Shown: positions 23,869 to 32,502 of the stretch, in pieces
How positions within the stretch are numbered: position 1 is the stretch's first letter
Layout of the letters: each line of letters begins with the position of its first letter
NCBI GenBank assembly: GCA_028819305.1
Contig: JAPPLY010000078.1
Coordinates: 1 to 46,111, forward strand
Source of the DNA: Bdellovibrionales bacterium
GTDB lineage: Bacteria > Bdellovibrionota > Bdellovibrionia > Bdellovibrionales > UBA1609
Length of the DNA: 46,111 nt
Reading direction: 5' to 3'
The notes under the pieces: model-generated
Seen by the model: only the letters and a program-made list of their open reading frames with translations
Told to the model about the DNA's origin: nothing
Databases searched by the model: none
Made by a program: the position numbers and the translations under genes

Positions 23869-23894
23869 ACTAATATCTTTTTTATCAATTACTC

Positions 23895-24509
23895 TTATTC
23901 AATAGTGTCTTTAACTGTGCACTCTGGAGCTTCATCTTTTTTAGTTAAAGTATAGCCTTTCGCTGATATACTAACGCCAGGACCACCTATTGGATCTGCA
24001 GGAGTACTAGCACGAGCAGGAATATACTCAACCTCTATATGACCTGGTGCACAGGTTTCAGGATTTTTTGTGTTGTCGCATAATACTGAATCAGCTATAG
24101 AGACTTTTAGATTATCGAAATTGGAAGTGGTTACTTTTACACACTCACCCGGATTTATTAGAGATACGCTCTTTGTGCCAACATCATTCACCTCAAGAAG
24201 GTCATTAGAGTTCTCTTTCTTACTTTTAAGCAAAACAATAAAGAGCTTATCTACACATTGGTTGTTTTCCCATTTTTTATATTGGGCTTCACATTCTGCT
24301 TGCGCATCACTTTTTTCTTCGCATTTGTTTTCTTCTTCGTTCCAAGCCATACCTTCTTTTTCTTCACAGTCTTGTTGATCTTGACTAATACATTTTTCCC
24401 CTTCGGCGATCCATATTTTTCCTTCCTTTTCACATTTTTGCTTATCACTTTGACAAGCCACGAGAGCAAGTGCAAAAACAGCCAGGCTCATAATTATAAA
24501 TTTTTTCAT
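23895..24509 (-). CDS. Small lipoprotein with three C-x-W-x-C modules, copy A
   Basis: This 204-aa protein has a signal peptide and lipobox LVAC (Cys19). Three consecutive modules of the form C-x(5-8)-W-x(5-7)-C follow: CEKEGKIWIAEGEKC, CEEKEGMAWNEEENKC and CEAQYKKWENNQC. They are probably each closed by a disulfide. The C-terminal half has VSLINPGECVKV and ends with KKDEAPECTVKDTIE. It is a duplicate of the gene at 24929: the modules are almost identical, while the centre of the C-terminal half differs (PARASTPADPIGGPG here). The 3' flanks with terminator are duplicated as well. Surface exposure and a binding role for the variable half are inference. Confidence 0.82.
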   Translation of the reverse strand: MKKFIIMSLAVFALALVACQSDKQKCEKEGKIWIAEGEKCISQDQQDCEEKEGMAWNEEENKCEEKSDAQAECEAQYKKWENNQCVDKLFIVLLKSKKENSNDLLEVNDVGTKSVSLINPGECVKVTTSNFDNLKVSIADSVLCDNTKNPETCAPGHIEVEYIPARASTPADPIGGPGVSISAKGYTLTKKDEAPECTVKDTIE

Positions 24510-24867
24510 TAGTTACTCCTTTGTTTCTTTATAATTTAGATTGCTATTATTTTAGTTTACGGTATCTTTATAAGTTTACTTTAATATCATAAGCTGATAG
24601 CAGCTTTTCTTTTCCAATCTTAACCCGAGAATTAATATAAGGAAAGAGAAACTTTATATAAGTCCCATTAGTTACAATATATTATTAAGTAAATCAAATA
24701 ATTTTCCCTTAAAAATCTCCATTTTCTTAACCTAGAAGACCCTTTACTCTGATTTTGACACAATACAATACAACAAGTGAAGGGCTTTTCATTTTACACT
24801 AGTTTTTTTTAATTCAGATCTGGGTCTTTGTTTTTGGAAGTAGAAGACGGATTTTCATGGGTTATAT
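24510..24867. other. Spacer between duplicated lipoprotein genes
   Basis: No gene is supported. The part at 24840-24867 (GACGGATTTTCATGGGTTA) repeats the flank at 23812-23830 (GACAGATTTTCATGGGTTA), showing that the duplication unit extends past the gene. The rest is AT-rich with no structure I can name. Confidence 0.5.
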
Positions 24868-24901
24868 AAAAAAAGCCCTTCCAGAAAGGGAAGGGCTTTT
24901 T
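24868..24901 (-). terminator. Hairpin terminator of the second small lipoprotein gene
   Basis: AAAAAGCCCTTCC, AGAAA, GGGAAGGGCTTTTT form a long stem flanked by A- and T-runs on both sides. It is a strong intrinsic terminator that can work in both directions, 28 nt past the stop of the lipoprotein gene at 24929. Confidence 0.85.
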
Positions 24902-24928
24902 ATTTATGATCTTTTTTAAGAAGTACAA

Positions 24929-25519
24929 TTATTCAATAGTGTCCTTAACTGTGCACTCTGCTGCAGCTTCATCTTTTTTAGTCAAAGTATATCCAATAGC
25001 TGGACGCTGAGGGCCTGAAGTACGAGAATTATACCATATTGTATGATGCCCCGGAGAGCAGGGAAGAGAATCTTTTGTGTCGTCTTCATTATCACATAGT
25101 CTTATGCCATCTATAGAAATTTTTAGATCCTTAAAACCATCGGTTGCTACTTTTACACACTCACCCGGATTTACTAGAGATACTACCTTTTTACCAACTA
25201 CATTCACTTCGAGCAGGTTATCAGAGTTTTCTTTCTTACTTTCAAACAAAATAGTGAAGAGACGATCTACACATTGGTTGTTTTCCCATTTTTTATATTG
25301 GGCTTCACATTCTGCTTGCGCATCACTTTTTTCTTCGCATTTGTTTTCTTCTTCGTTCCAAGCCATATTTTCTTTTTCTTCACACTCCGCTTGTTCTGTG
25401 CTGATACATGTTTCGGTTTCGGCTTTCCATACTTTTCCTTCTTTCTCACATTTTTGCTTATCACTTTGACAAGCCACAAGAGCGAGTGCAAAAACGGCCA
25501 GGCTTATAATTATTTTCAT
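24929..25519 (-). CDS. Small lipoprotein with three C-x-W-x-C modules, copy B
   Basis: This 196-aa protein has lipobox LVAC with Cys17 and the same three modules as the gene at 23895: CEKEGKVWKAETETC, CEEKENMAWNEEENKC and CEAQYKKWENNQC. The C-terminal half keeps VSLVNPGECVKVATD and TVKDTIE but has a different insert (SRTSGPQRPAIG). Comparing the two copies shows strongest conservation in the signal and modules and divergence in the distal loop. This suggests a duplicated exported protein diversifying its exposed part. Each copy has its own terminator, so they are probably separate transcripts. The family is not recognised. Confidence 0.82.
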   Translation of the reverse strand: MKIIISLAVFALALVACQSDKQKCEKEGKVWKAETETCISTEQAECEEKENMAWNEEENKCEEKSDAQAECEAQYKKWENNQCVDRLFTILFESKKENSDNLLEVNVVGKKVVSLVNPGECVKVATDGFKDLKISIDGIRLCDNEDDTKDSLPCSPGHHTIWYNSRTSGPQRPAIGYTLTKKDEAAAECTVKDTIE

Positions 25520-25640
25520 TATTTACTCCTTTTTTATATTTTAGTCTTAAAGTAGAAATACTAACAATGAAACTTTAATATTTACAAGCATAATCTTAAG
25601 TTTTCCCCGTTAAAGGGCTAGCTCCTCCCGCTGTTAGGGG

Positions 25641-25668
25641 ACGGAAAGCCACTAAAGCGGCTTTCCGT
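25641..25668. terminator. Hairpin with T-rich tail
   Basis: ACGGAAAGCC, loop ACTAAAGC, GGCTTTCCGT is a perfect 10-bp stem followed by TTTCTTTCT. The unit is related to the hairpin at 17738-17766 and to fragments near 463-475, so it may be a module of the palindromic-element family acting as a terminator. Confidence 0.5.
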
Positions 25669-25834
25669 TTCTTTCTAAGGGGTGGGAAGGTAACCACTTA
25701 CTAATATAGTTCCTGTATAGGGTCTTATCTTGTGTGTTATCCCTCATAACTCACCTCCTTTCTTAAGCTTATTGAGAGCAGCCTAACGCTCCCTTATAAA
25801 CTCAATTTTGTCAGCGAATTAGTGAGCATTTACA

Positions 25835-25880
25835 GGGGATGACAGAGGAGGCGGGGATGACAGAGGAGGCGGGGATAACA
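25835..25880. repeat. 18-bp tandem repeat, about 2.5 copies
   Basis: GGGGATGACAGAGGAGGC occurs at 25835-25852 and 25853-25870, and GGGGATAACA follows. GGGGATGACAG is the reverse complement of the CTGTCATCCCC arm found in palindromic elements (for example 18847), so this looks like local amplification of an element arm. Confidence 0.7.
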
Positions 25881-26011
25881 GTTTCTTTTGCGGGGATCTA
25901 GCCTCCTGATTTTGCTATTTAATTGAAATAATATAAGTGATTGAGATCACTTTAGTTTTTAGAATTTCCTGGAAAAAAATGAGCCTATCGATTTTGATCA
26001 CACATAGAATA

Positions 26012-26589
26012 TCACCAATATCTTTTGAGGTGTCTTTCAATTAAAGTCTTTCTTGCATATTGATTCAAATTTTGTTCGTATATGTTCATTTGCTGTGCAG
26101 TCTGAATATTGACATTATAAACAGATTGACAATGATTAAGCTGTTGAGAGAGTTGTTTTAGGTAGCCATCATCTGATGTGGCTTCTTGTAAAGCTTGATG
26201 TAAAGAGCTTAGTTCACTTAATACCCATTTTTTGCAGTCCTCTGTACAGAAAATAAGTTCTTTGCTTTTTTTAATTAAGAGATCCAGGCGGGTGGTAAAG
26301 GCTAAACTATTTAAGTCTTTTCGTTTCAGGTGTTTCCCTAGTTGGGTGATTGTTTGTTTCTCCTTTTCGTGAACTTTGCTTTGTTATTTTGATAATCTTC
26401 TAAAAAGTTTTTGTAATGTTCTCTTAATAACTCTCTTTGTCTTTCGATAGAAGGTGAAGATAAGCTCAAAAGAGCAGTCCCTACAGAAAAAGGCATCATT
26501 TTAGTTTTATTTTCCCAAAGAAATATTAAGAATGAAATGGGAAGAAAAATGGAACTGCCAGAAAAAGAAAAAAAACCATCTACAAACAA
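26012..26589 (-). pseudogene. Frameshifted gene for a hypothetical membrane-anchored protein
   Basis: The first frame (26589 to 26338) gives a hydrophobic segment (GSSIFLPISFLIFLW) and then SPSIERQRELLREHYKNFLE, but it stops soon after. In the shifted frame, from about position 26385 on, coding continues as KVHEKEKQTITQLGKHLKRK, then LDLLIKKSKELIFCTEDCKK, and ends at a TGA at 26012. Joining the two across an A-rich stretch gives about 190 aa: one membrane segment followed by a long helical, Gln/Leu-rich domain. The frameshift is read directly, but a sequencing error is possible. The function is unknown. Confidence 0.5.
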
Positions 26590-26948
26590 CGGAAGAAAAT
26601 TAAAAAATATACAATTTCATACACTTGTTTAAAATTTGACAAAGAAAAGGTCAATTATCGGCGTTGCCTATTTCGGCAATAATATGATATTGTCATTAAT
26701 GACCATTAGCTGTTTTTATGTTTAATTGAAGCTATGAATTGGCATATCGAATACACATTAAAAATAGTAAAGCAGCTAAAAAACAATCAGCTAAAAATGG
26801 TTAGAAATAAACCGCTTAAGTCACACCATGAACCTAGATTTAATTATAGAAAAGACAACATGTATAAATTATTATTAAAAATCATCAGAAATAATCCCCT
26901 CAAATAGTCATGAACCAAAAATTAAATAGAGAGCAAGGAAAACTTAAA
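26590..26948. promoter_or_regulatory. Spacer upstream of gspFGH with a palindrome
   Basis: The spacer contains a perfect 12-bp palindrome GTCATTAATGAC (26692-26703) and a small hairpin TTGCCTATTTCGGCAA (26664-26679). Either could be an operator or leader structure for the secretion genes. TTGACA at 26636-26641 could be a -35 box, but a matching -10 is uncertain. Confidence 0.35.
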
Positions 26949-28154
26949 ATGCCGGTTTTTGAATATAAAGGTACAACAGAGGATGGCCGTCAGACAAAAG
27001 GCTCTATCCAGGCAGACCATTTGCAGCAAGCAAAAACACAATTAAAAAAAGACAATATTTTTATATTTGAGATTAAAAACAAAGAAAATAAAAAGAAAGA
27101 AAACTTGAATTTACCTTTTCGAAAAAGTGTGGATATAAAAACCCTCTGTACTATGACCCGTTTGTTGGCAACTTTAATTAAATCCAATATTCCCTTGGTG
27201 AACTCTCTTACCACCATTACTCAACAGATCTCTCACCCTGTTCTTACCCCAGCCCTTACTCAGATACGAAATCAGGTCAATGAAGGACAATCTTTCCACA
27301 AAGCTTTAAGCCAATATCCTAAAATATTTGATACGTCTTATTTATCTATGTGTGAGGCAGGAGAAAAATCTGGCACCTTGGATATTATACTCATAAAGTT
27401 AGCGGAATTTACGGAAAGTCAGGCAGAATTAAATAGTAAAATTCGTTCCGCTGTGGCCTATCCTTTGCTTATAACGGTCTTTACTTTTTGTGTAGTTTTG
27501 TTTCTTTTCACTTATGTTATACCTAAAATAACAGAGTTATTTGACGATGATAACCTTATACCCTGGCATACAGCTTTAGTCATATCTGTTAGTCAAAATA
27601 TTATTAATTTCTGGCCTCAGATTCTTATAGGATTCAGCGTGCTTTTTTTTCTTGTGTATCGGTGGGTAAAAACGGAAAAAGGCAGAAAAAAAATGGATAC
27701 TGTTTATCTCAAATTACCTATTATTGGAAAAATCATTCGTTCTACTGCTATTTCCCGTTTTAGCCGCACATTGGCGACTTTATTAAAAGGAGGGGTCCCT
27801 ATGTTAAAGGCTATGGATATTGTGCAAAATGTGGCAAAAAACACCGTGCTGAAACAAGCCATTAAAGAAGCTCAATCTAATATTCGGGAAGGGGAGCCTA
27901 TTGCGCGTCCTTTGCAGCAATCAGGCCAATTCCCCCCTATGGCCATTCAGATGATAAAAATAGGAGAGCAGACAGGAGAGTTAGAGGATATGCTTGTTAA
28001 AATCAGCGATACTTATGATTTTCAGGTGAATACGGAAATTAATTCTTTAACTTCTCTTCTAGCTCCGGCTATGATAATGCTGATGGGGGGTATTGTGGCG
28101 TTTATTGTCTTTTCTGTAATGACACCCATTATGCAAATGTACAATCAAATATAA
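26949..28154 (+). CDS. gspF: Type II secretion inner-membrane platform protein GspF
   Basis: This polytopic inner-membrane protein of the type II secretion or type IV pilus class couples the ATPase to pseudopilus assembly. The ATG at 26949 gives the canonical start MPVFEYKGTTEDGRQTKG with AAGGAAA upstream; the frame is also open from 26910. Two repeated T2SSF domains are visible. The first contains LLATLIKSNIPLVNSL and CEAGEKSGTLDIIL; the second contains LATLLKGGVPMLKAMDIV and KIGEQTGELEDML. Three membrane segments are present, the last ending VIFSVMTPIMQMYNQI. It heads gspF-gspG-gspH, without gspD, gspE or the others nearby. Confidence 0.92.
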   Translation: MPVFEYKGTTEDGRQTKGSIQADHLQQAKTQLKKDNIFIFEIKNKENKKKENLNLPFRKSVDIKTLCTMTRLLATLIKSNIPLVNSLTTITQQISHPVLTPALTQIRNQVNEGQSFHKALSQYPKIFDTSYLSMCEAGEKSGTLDIILIKLAEFTESQAELNSKIRSAVAYPLLITVFTFCVVLFLFTYVIPKITELFDDDNLIPWHTALVISVSQNIINFWPQILIGFSVLFFLVYRWVKTEKGRKKMDTVYLKLPIIGKIIRSTAISRFSRTLATLLKGGVPMLKAMDIVQNVAKNTVLKQAIKEAQSNIREGEPIARPLQQSGQFPPMAIQMIKIGEQTGELEDMLVKISDTYDFQVNTEINSLTSLLAPAMIMLMGGIVAFIVFSVMTPIMQMYNQI

Positions 28155-28198
28155 TATTATTTTGATTATTTTTTTACTTTTCAGGAGGATATTTGTGT

Positions 28199-28663
28199 AT
28201 GAAAAGAATATTAAAAAAATTAAAGTTATTTCCGCGGAAAATGAAAAATTTAAACAATAAAGGGTTCAGTTTAGTCGAGATCCTCATTGTTATTACTCTT
28301 ATACTAGGGATATCTGCTTCTGTTGTGGTGAATTTAATGGGAAGGCGAGATAGAGCACAGATCAACCAGGCAAAAATAACCATAAGTCGTTTAGAGGATG
28401 CTATCAATACGTTTTATTTAGATTGTGGTTATTATCCTTCCAATGTGGAAGGTTTGGAAGCTTTAGTGATCGCTCCGGAAAAATGTGAATCATGGGGACC
28501 GGAACCTTATTTACACAAAGGAAAAATACCGAAGGACCCCTGGAAGAATGATTTTATATATGAATACGATGAATCGGCAGGAACATTTACTGTCATTAGT
28601 TTAGGCAAGGGTGGAAAAAGAGGTGGTGAAGGTATAGCCGCTGATATTTCCTCACAGGAGTAA
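28199..28663 (+). CDS. gspG: Major pseudopilin GspG
   Basis: This is the type II secretion pseudopilin that polymerises into the periplasmic pseudopilus. NNKGFSLVEILIVITLIL is the prepilin peptidase site and N-terminal helix (cleavage after Gly, Glu5 present). The C-terminal part has the GspG calcium-loop region (YYPSNVEGLEALV; IPKDPWKNDFIYEY; ISLGKGGKRGGEG). The start at ATG 28199 follows AGGAGGA at good spacing. The leader before the cleavage site is about 20 residues, longer than usual. The gene lies 44 nt after gspF. Confidence 0.93.
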   Translation: MKRILKKLKLFPRKMKNLNNKGFSLVEILIVITLILGISASVVVNLMGRRDRAQINQAKITISRLEDAINTFYLDCGYYPSNVEGLEALVIAPEKCESWGPEPYLHKGKIPKDPWKNDFIYEYDESAGTFTVISLGKGGKRGGEGIAADISSQE

Positions 28664-28755
28664 TATATTTTACTTTGGTCTGTTTTTGACATTTCTGATT
28701 TTAGTGATACCGATCGTGGTTGCTTCTCGTTCTCTGCGAGGATCAAATTGGAGAA

Positions 28756-29361
28756 ATGTCAATGATATATAGTAATGGGTCTGGGCAGGGGGTCCACAAT
28801 AAAGGTTTTACATTACTCGAGCTATTACTAGCCTTAAGCATATTAGTTAGCCTTTTGATAATAGGGGCTTCATCTATTAAAAAAAAAGATAATATTATAA
28901 AAAAAACATTTAGACAGTTTGTTGCCCTAAATCGTCAACTAGATCATTTTGCCCGCTTGAAAGGACAGACATGGCGTTTGGTTATTCAAATGGAGGAAAA
29001 AGAGAGTACCTGGTGGGTGGAAAGACAGCTTCCTAAAAATCCAATGCCTAGTATTGATGAATCCACTGATTCAGAGGAGCAGCCTCTTCCTTCGGATGGA
29101 TTTGTTATAGATGTGGCTTTTTTTGAAAAGCCTCAGAAACTACCAAAAAACTTAAAATTTGAAAGTGTGGAATTGAATAATATTCAGGAACTTGTAACTG
29201 ATGGGAAAGCCTATATTTATTATTTTCCGGAAGGGCAGTTCAGTACGGCAGTATTAAAAATAAAAGGGAAGAAAGTATATTGGTCTCTTTTTGTAGATCG
29301 TCTTCGTGGAGAACTTACTGTTTATAATGGAGAAAAACAGCTAAAGGATTTTAAACAATAA
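28756..29361 (+). CDS. gspH: GspH-like minor pseudopilin
   Basis: HNKGFTLLELLLALSILV is a prepilin cleavage site followed by a hydrophobic helix with Glu5. The globular part (with WWVERQLPKNP and IYYFPEGQFSTAVL) fits GspH/FimT-type minor pseudopilins that cap the pseudopilus. The frame is open from a TTG at 28720, but GGAG precedes ATG 28756 and ATG 28762, so the start is at one of these. The spacer between gspG and this gene holds GATACCGATCGTGG and GCGAGGATCAAATTGG, pieces resembling the palindromic element. The exact minor pseudopilin type is inferred from order and size. Confidence 0.8.
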   Translation: MSMIYSNGSGQGVHNKGFTLLELLLALSILVSLLIIGASSIKKKDNIIKKTFRQFVALNRQLDHFARLKGQTWRLVIQMEEKESTWWVERQLPKNPMPSIDESTDSEEQPLPSDGFVIDVAFFEKPQKLPKNLKFESVELNNIQELVTDGKAYIYYFPEGQFSTAVLKIKGKKVYWSLFVDRLRGELTVYNGEKQLKDFKQ

Positions 29362-29543
29362 GGTTTATGATACTTTCATCATTTATTTTTAGTAAAATTA
29401 GTAAAATTTGAAAAATTTATAGAAATAAGGCTTAAAAATCTAAAAAATATAGATTATTTTAAGGTTCATGGTGACTTAAGTTCACTATTAAGGTAGTTAA
29501 GTTATTGTTATCACTATAAAAAATAAAATACAATCAGAACATA

Positions 29544-31319
29544 ATGAATATTCAACAAGAAAATTTCTTTTTAGATGATTTTACTAAAGCTGTGTGTATT
29601 GAGCTGTCTGAAAAAATTAATTCCCTTTTTCAAATTCCCGTTTCTATTTATGAATTAGCACAGGCGTTCAGCCTCCCTCCAGATAAAGAATGGGGCCACT
29701 GGGCTTTGCCTTGCTTTTTTCTAAGTAAAAAATTAAAAAAAAATCCGGCGGAAATAGCTCAGCAAATATCCACCACCTTCGATAACTCTTCTGTTTTTGA
29801 AAAAGTGATAAATAAAGGTCCTTATCTGAACTTTTTTTTTCAAAAAAGTTTTTTAAAGACAAATTTGCTAGACCGGCTTAACACAGGAGATACTTTTCGT
29901 GTGTCTCCCAAAAAAACAGGTTCTTACCTTATTGAATACTCTCAACCCAATACCCATAAGGAACTACATATTGGCCATACAAGAAACCTTTGTTTCGGCC
30001 TAAGCCTGGTCACTCTTTTAAAAAAAAGAGGCTTTCCCGTCATCACCTGCACTTATCCTGGAGATATGGGCACCCATGTAGCCAAGTGCCTTTGGTACCT
30101 GGCCTTTCACAATAAAGAACCCTTCCCCCTCCATCGCAAAGGACAATGGCTGGGGGTTATTTACACTAAAGCTTATAAAAAATTTGAACAAACAGAAGGT
30201 TCTTTAGAAAAAGAAAAAAACAAAAAACAAGTTACACATATTTTACAACAACTGCAAAAAAAACAAGGAGAGTTCTATGATTTGTGGCAAGAAACTCGCC
30301 TGTGGAGTCAAGATTTAATGAATGAAGTGTATCAGTGGGCAGGCACTGAGTTCGATCACTGGTACTGGGAGTCTGAAATGGATGCCTCATCTATAAAATG
30401 GGTAAAAAAACTCTTAGAACAAGGAAAACTACAATTATCTGAGTCTGCTGTTGGAATGGATCTAGGAGAAACTTTAGGGTTCTGCCTCCTTTTGAAATCA
30501 GATGGAAATGGACTATATGCCACAAAGGATCTGTATCTAGCTAAAAAGAAATTTGAAGACCATAAGCCCGCTAAAAATATTTATGTTGTAGATCAAAGAC
30601 AAGAAGCCCACTTTCAACAGGTTTTTAAAGTATTGGAAAATATTGGCTTGCCAGAATTAGCTAAAAAATCCTCTCATCTAAAATATAACTTTGTGGAACT
30701 AAAGACAGGAGCTATGAGTTCTCGTGCAGGTAATATCATCCCCATCATGAATTTAATAGACACAATGACCGATTATATAAAAGACCATTTTTTGAACAAA
30801 TACCAAGGAGAGTGGTCGGATGAAAAAATTAAGCATACAGCTTATATCCTGGCCCAAGGAGCCATCAAGTACGGTATGAATGAGCAAGACTTAAACAAAA
30901 AAATTGTATTTGACATGAAAGAGTGGTTGAAACTGGATGGGCGATCGGGGCCTTATATACAATATGCCCATGCGCGAGCCTGTTCCCTATTAAAAAAATT
31001 AAACTCTTCTACTGAAGACAAAGGGATTAAAATTAACATGCAATCCCTTAGTTCTCCTGAAGAGTGGGATTTGATTTTACATTTATCCTGGTTCTCCCTC
31101 ACTATGGAAAAATGCGCTTGGCAGATGAAAACCTCTCCGATTTGTCATTATCTTTTTGAGCTGGCTCAAAAATTTTCCCGATTTTATCAAAACTGCCCCA
31201 TTGGTTCCTTACATAATAAAGAGCAAAAACACTTTCGCTTGTTCCTTGTCCAAGTGGTGAGAAGAACTTTAGAGGAAGGGCTTTCCATTTTATCCATCCC
31301 GGCCCCGGAACAAATGTAG
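29544..31319 (+). CDS. argS: Arginyl-tRNA synthetase
   Basis: This class I synthetase of 591 aa is normal for ArgRS. The N-terminal tRNA-binding domain (to about 110) is followed by YSQPNTHKELHIGHTRN with the HIGH motif. YATKDLYLAKKKF and YVVDQRQEAHFQQVF are followed by the KMSKS-equivalent region TGAMSSRAGN. DGRSGPYIQYAHARACSLL opens the anticodon-binding helical domain, which ends with the expected ALBP-type tail. The gene charges tRNA-Arg. No ribosome binding site stands out upstream of ATG 29544. The gene stands alone, after the gsp genes. Confidence 0.95.
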   Translation: MNIQQENFFLDDFTKAVCIELSEKINSLFQIPVSIYELAQAFSLPPDKEWGHWALPCFFLSKKLKKNPAEIAQQISTTFDNSSVFEKVINKGPYLNFFFQKSFLKTNLLDRLNTGDTFRVSPKKTGSYLIEYSQPNTHKELHIGHTRNLCFGLSLVTLLKKRGFPVITCTYPGDMGTHVAKCLWYLAFHNKEPFPLHRKGQWLGVIYTKAYKKFEQTEGSLEKEKNKKQVTHILQQLQKKQGEFYDLWQETRLWSQDLMNEVYQWAGTEFDHWYWESEMDASSIKWVKKLLEQGKLQLSESAVGMDLGETLGFCLLLKSDGNGLYATKDLYLAKKKFEDHKPAKNIYVVDQRQEAHFQQVFKVLENIGLPELAKKSSHLKYNFVELKTGAMSSRAGNIIPIMNLIDTMTDYIKDHFLNKYQGEWSDEKIKHTAYILAQGAIKYGMNEQDLNKKIVFDMKEWLKLDGRSGPYIQYAHARACSLLKKLNSSTEDKGIKINMQSLSSPEEWDLILHLSWFSLTMEKCAWQMKTSPICHYLFELAQKFSRFYQNCPIGSLHNKEQKHFRLFLVQVVRRTLEEGLSILSIPAPEQM

Positions 31320-31362
31320 TTTTATAACGAACCGATATAATCTAATTTGACCCTGTGTAAAT

Positions 31363-31480
31363 ATATCAATCTTGTTTGAAAATTTCAGATTTAAAGACTT
31401 AATTACCCAGGAAAGGATCGAAAAGTTTAGGGAAAAGCTTGTTCCCGTGGAAGAGGGGATAAGCCCTAATAGGTGTTCTG
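31363..31480. repeat. Palindromic element copy between argS and ddl
   Basis: TATATCAATCTTGTTTGAAA matches the family left end, and AGCTTGTTCCCGTGGAAGAG is an internal hairpin arm shared with copies at 5240 and 39594. An element right-end motif, AACGAACCGATATAATC, lies at 31326-31342, before this copy, suggesting two overlapping remnants. Confidence 0.5.
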
Positions 31481-31482
31481 GT

Positions 31483-32502
31483 TTAACGTTGGTAATCTAA
31501 ACAAGCCCCCTTTAGGATTGTTAAAATAAGTGTGTTAAAGTCAATACCATCCAGCTGAGCAGACTTAGGTAACAAAGAATGTGTCGTCAAACCAGGTAAA
31601 GTATTCACCTCCGTTATTAAAGGGGTAATATTGTCCTTTATAATAAAATCCACTCTACAGTAGGTTCCGATGGGTAATATATTAACTACCTGATATACCA
31701 ATGTCTTGCACTTTGCAATTATTTTTTTATCCAATCGAGGGGGAAGGATATATTGTGTCTTCTTGGATTGATATTTACTTTTATAATCATAGAAGCCCTC
31801 GCCTGGGACAATTTCCACCGGTGTTAAAACTTGATCATTTAAAAAGGACACGGCCAGTTCCATTCCTTCTATATAAGATTCCACCAATATTTTTTGATCG
31901 TATTGTAGAGCTTTTCTTAAAGCTAAACTCCATTCCTGTTTATTTTTACAAACATTAATACCTAGAGAGGAACCTTCCCGGGAAGGTTTTACAACTAGAG
32001 GAAAAGAAAGAGGGTTTTTTTTACTGTTTTTGTCCGATGGAAGGGCTGATGACCCTTCAATAATATCTGAAGATGTATCCCTGCTCAAAAAACTCAAATT
32101 TTTTAAAATTAATTCCTGAAGGGAGTGATCTTTTAAATTCAGATTTTGATAATTAGGAGTGGGAATACCCCGTTGGGATATATAGTCTTTAAAAAAACAT
32201 TTGTCCATGCACAGAGCACTGACCAAGACCCCACTACCTGTATAAGGAATTTTTAAATATTCACAAATACCCTGTAAAACCCCATCCTCCGCATACTTTC
32301 CGTGAACAGCCAAAAAAACGCAATCTGGTTTTAAGTTAGATAAGTTCTTCGCTATATTCTCATCCGCTTCGAGTATTTTATATAATATACCTAACTCATT
32401 AAAAGCCTTTGCCACAGATTGAGAGGACATGAGGCTCACTTCCCGTTCCGCTCCTAAACCACCTTGGATAAGGCCCACTTTTTTCACTTTTTCTGGGTTC
32501 AT
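31483..32502 (-). CDS. ddl: D-alanine--D-alanine ligase
   Basis: This ATP-grasp enzyme (339 aa) makes D-Ala-D-Ala for peptidoglycan. GGLGAEREVSLMS is the N-terminal glycine loop, and FLAVHGKYAEDGVLQGICEY and PYTGSGVLVSALCMDK are substrate-side blocks. FPLVVKPSREGSSLGI is the ATP-binding region, and CRVDFIIKDN and EVNTLPGLTTHSLLPKSA carry the metal and D-Ala ligands. A roughly 25-30 residue Ser/Lys-rich stretch (SRDTSSDIIEGSSALPSDKN and following) precedes the PLVVKP strand and is longer than usual. Its DNA has a small hairpin but no palindromic-element ends. Its presence supports a peptidoglycan-containing cell wall. Confidence 0.94.
   Translation of the reverse strand: MNPEKVKKVGLIQGGLGAEREVSLMSSQSVAKAFNELGILYKILEADENIAKNLSNLKPDCVFLAVHGKYAEDGVLQGICEYLKIPYTGSGVLVSALCMDKCFFKDYISQRGIPTPNYQNLNLKDHSLQELILKNLSFLSRDTSSDIIEGSSALPSDKNSKKNPLSFPLVVKPSREGSSLGINVCKNKQEWSLALRKALQYDQKILVESYIEGMELAVSFLNDQVLTPVEIVPGEGFYDYKSKYQSKKTQYILPPRLDKKIIAKCKTLVYQVVNILPIGTYCRVDFIIKDNITPLITEVNTLPGLTTHSLLPKSAQLDGIDFNTLILTILKGACLDYQR

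Larger units (their letters stand above)
25520..26011. other. Spacer with hairpin and short tandem repeat
   Basis: No gene is supported. It contains a perfect 10-bp stem hairpin at 25641-25668 and an 18-bp tandem repeat at 25835-25880. Sequence before and after is unremarkable. Confidence 0.5.

Noticed and set aside
24251-25555. Long open frames opposite to and overlapping the two small lipoprotein genes
   Set aside because: They are mirror or shifted readings of the Lys/Glu-rich modules (poly-Phe on one strand, poly-Lys in another frame). They have no ribosome binding site and are worse than the signal-peptide-bearing frame.
25835-25880. CRISPR array
   Set aside because: The repeats are directly adjacent 18-mers without spacers, and no cas gene is present.
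31990-32110. Palindromic-element insertion in ddl
   Set aside because: There is an unusual Ser/Lys-rich stretch and a small hairpin, but neither element terminus (TATACC/GGTATA) is present at its borders.
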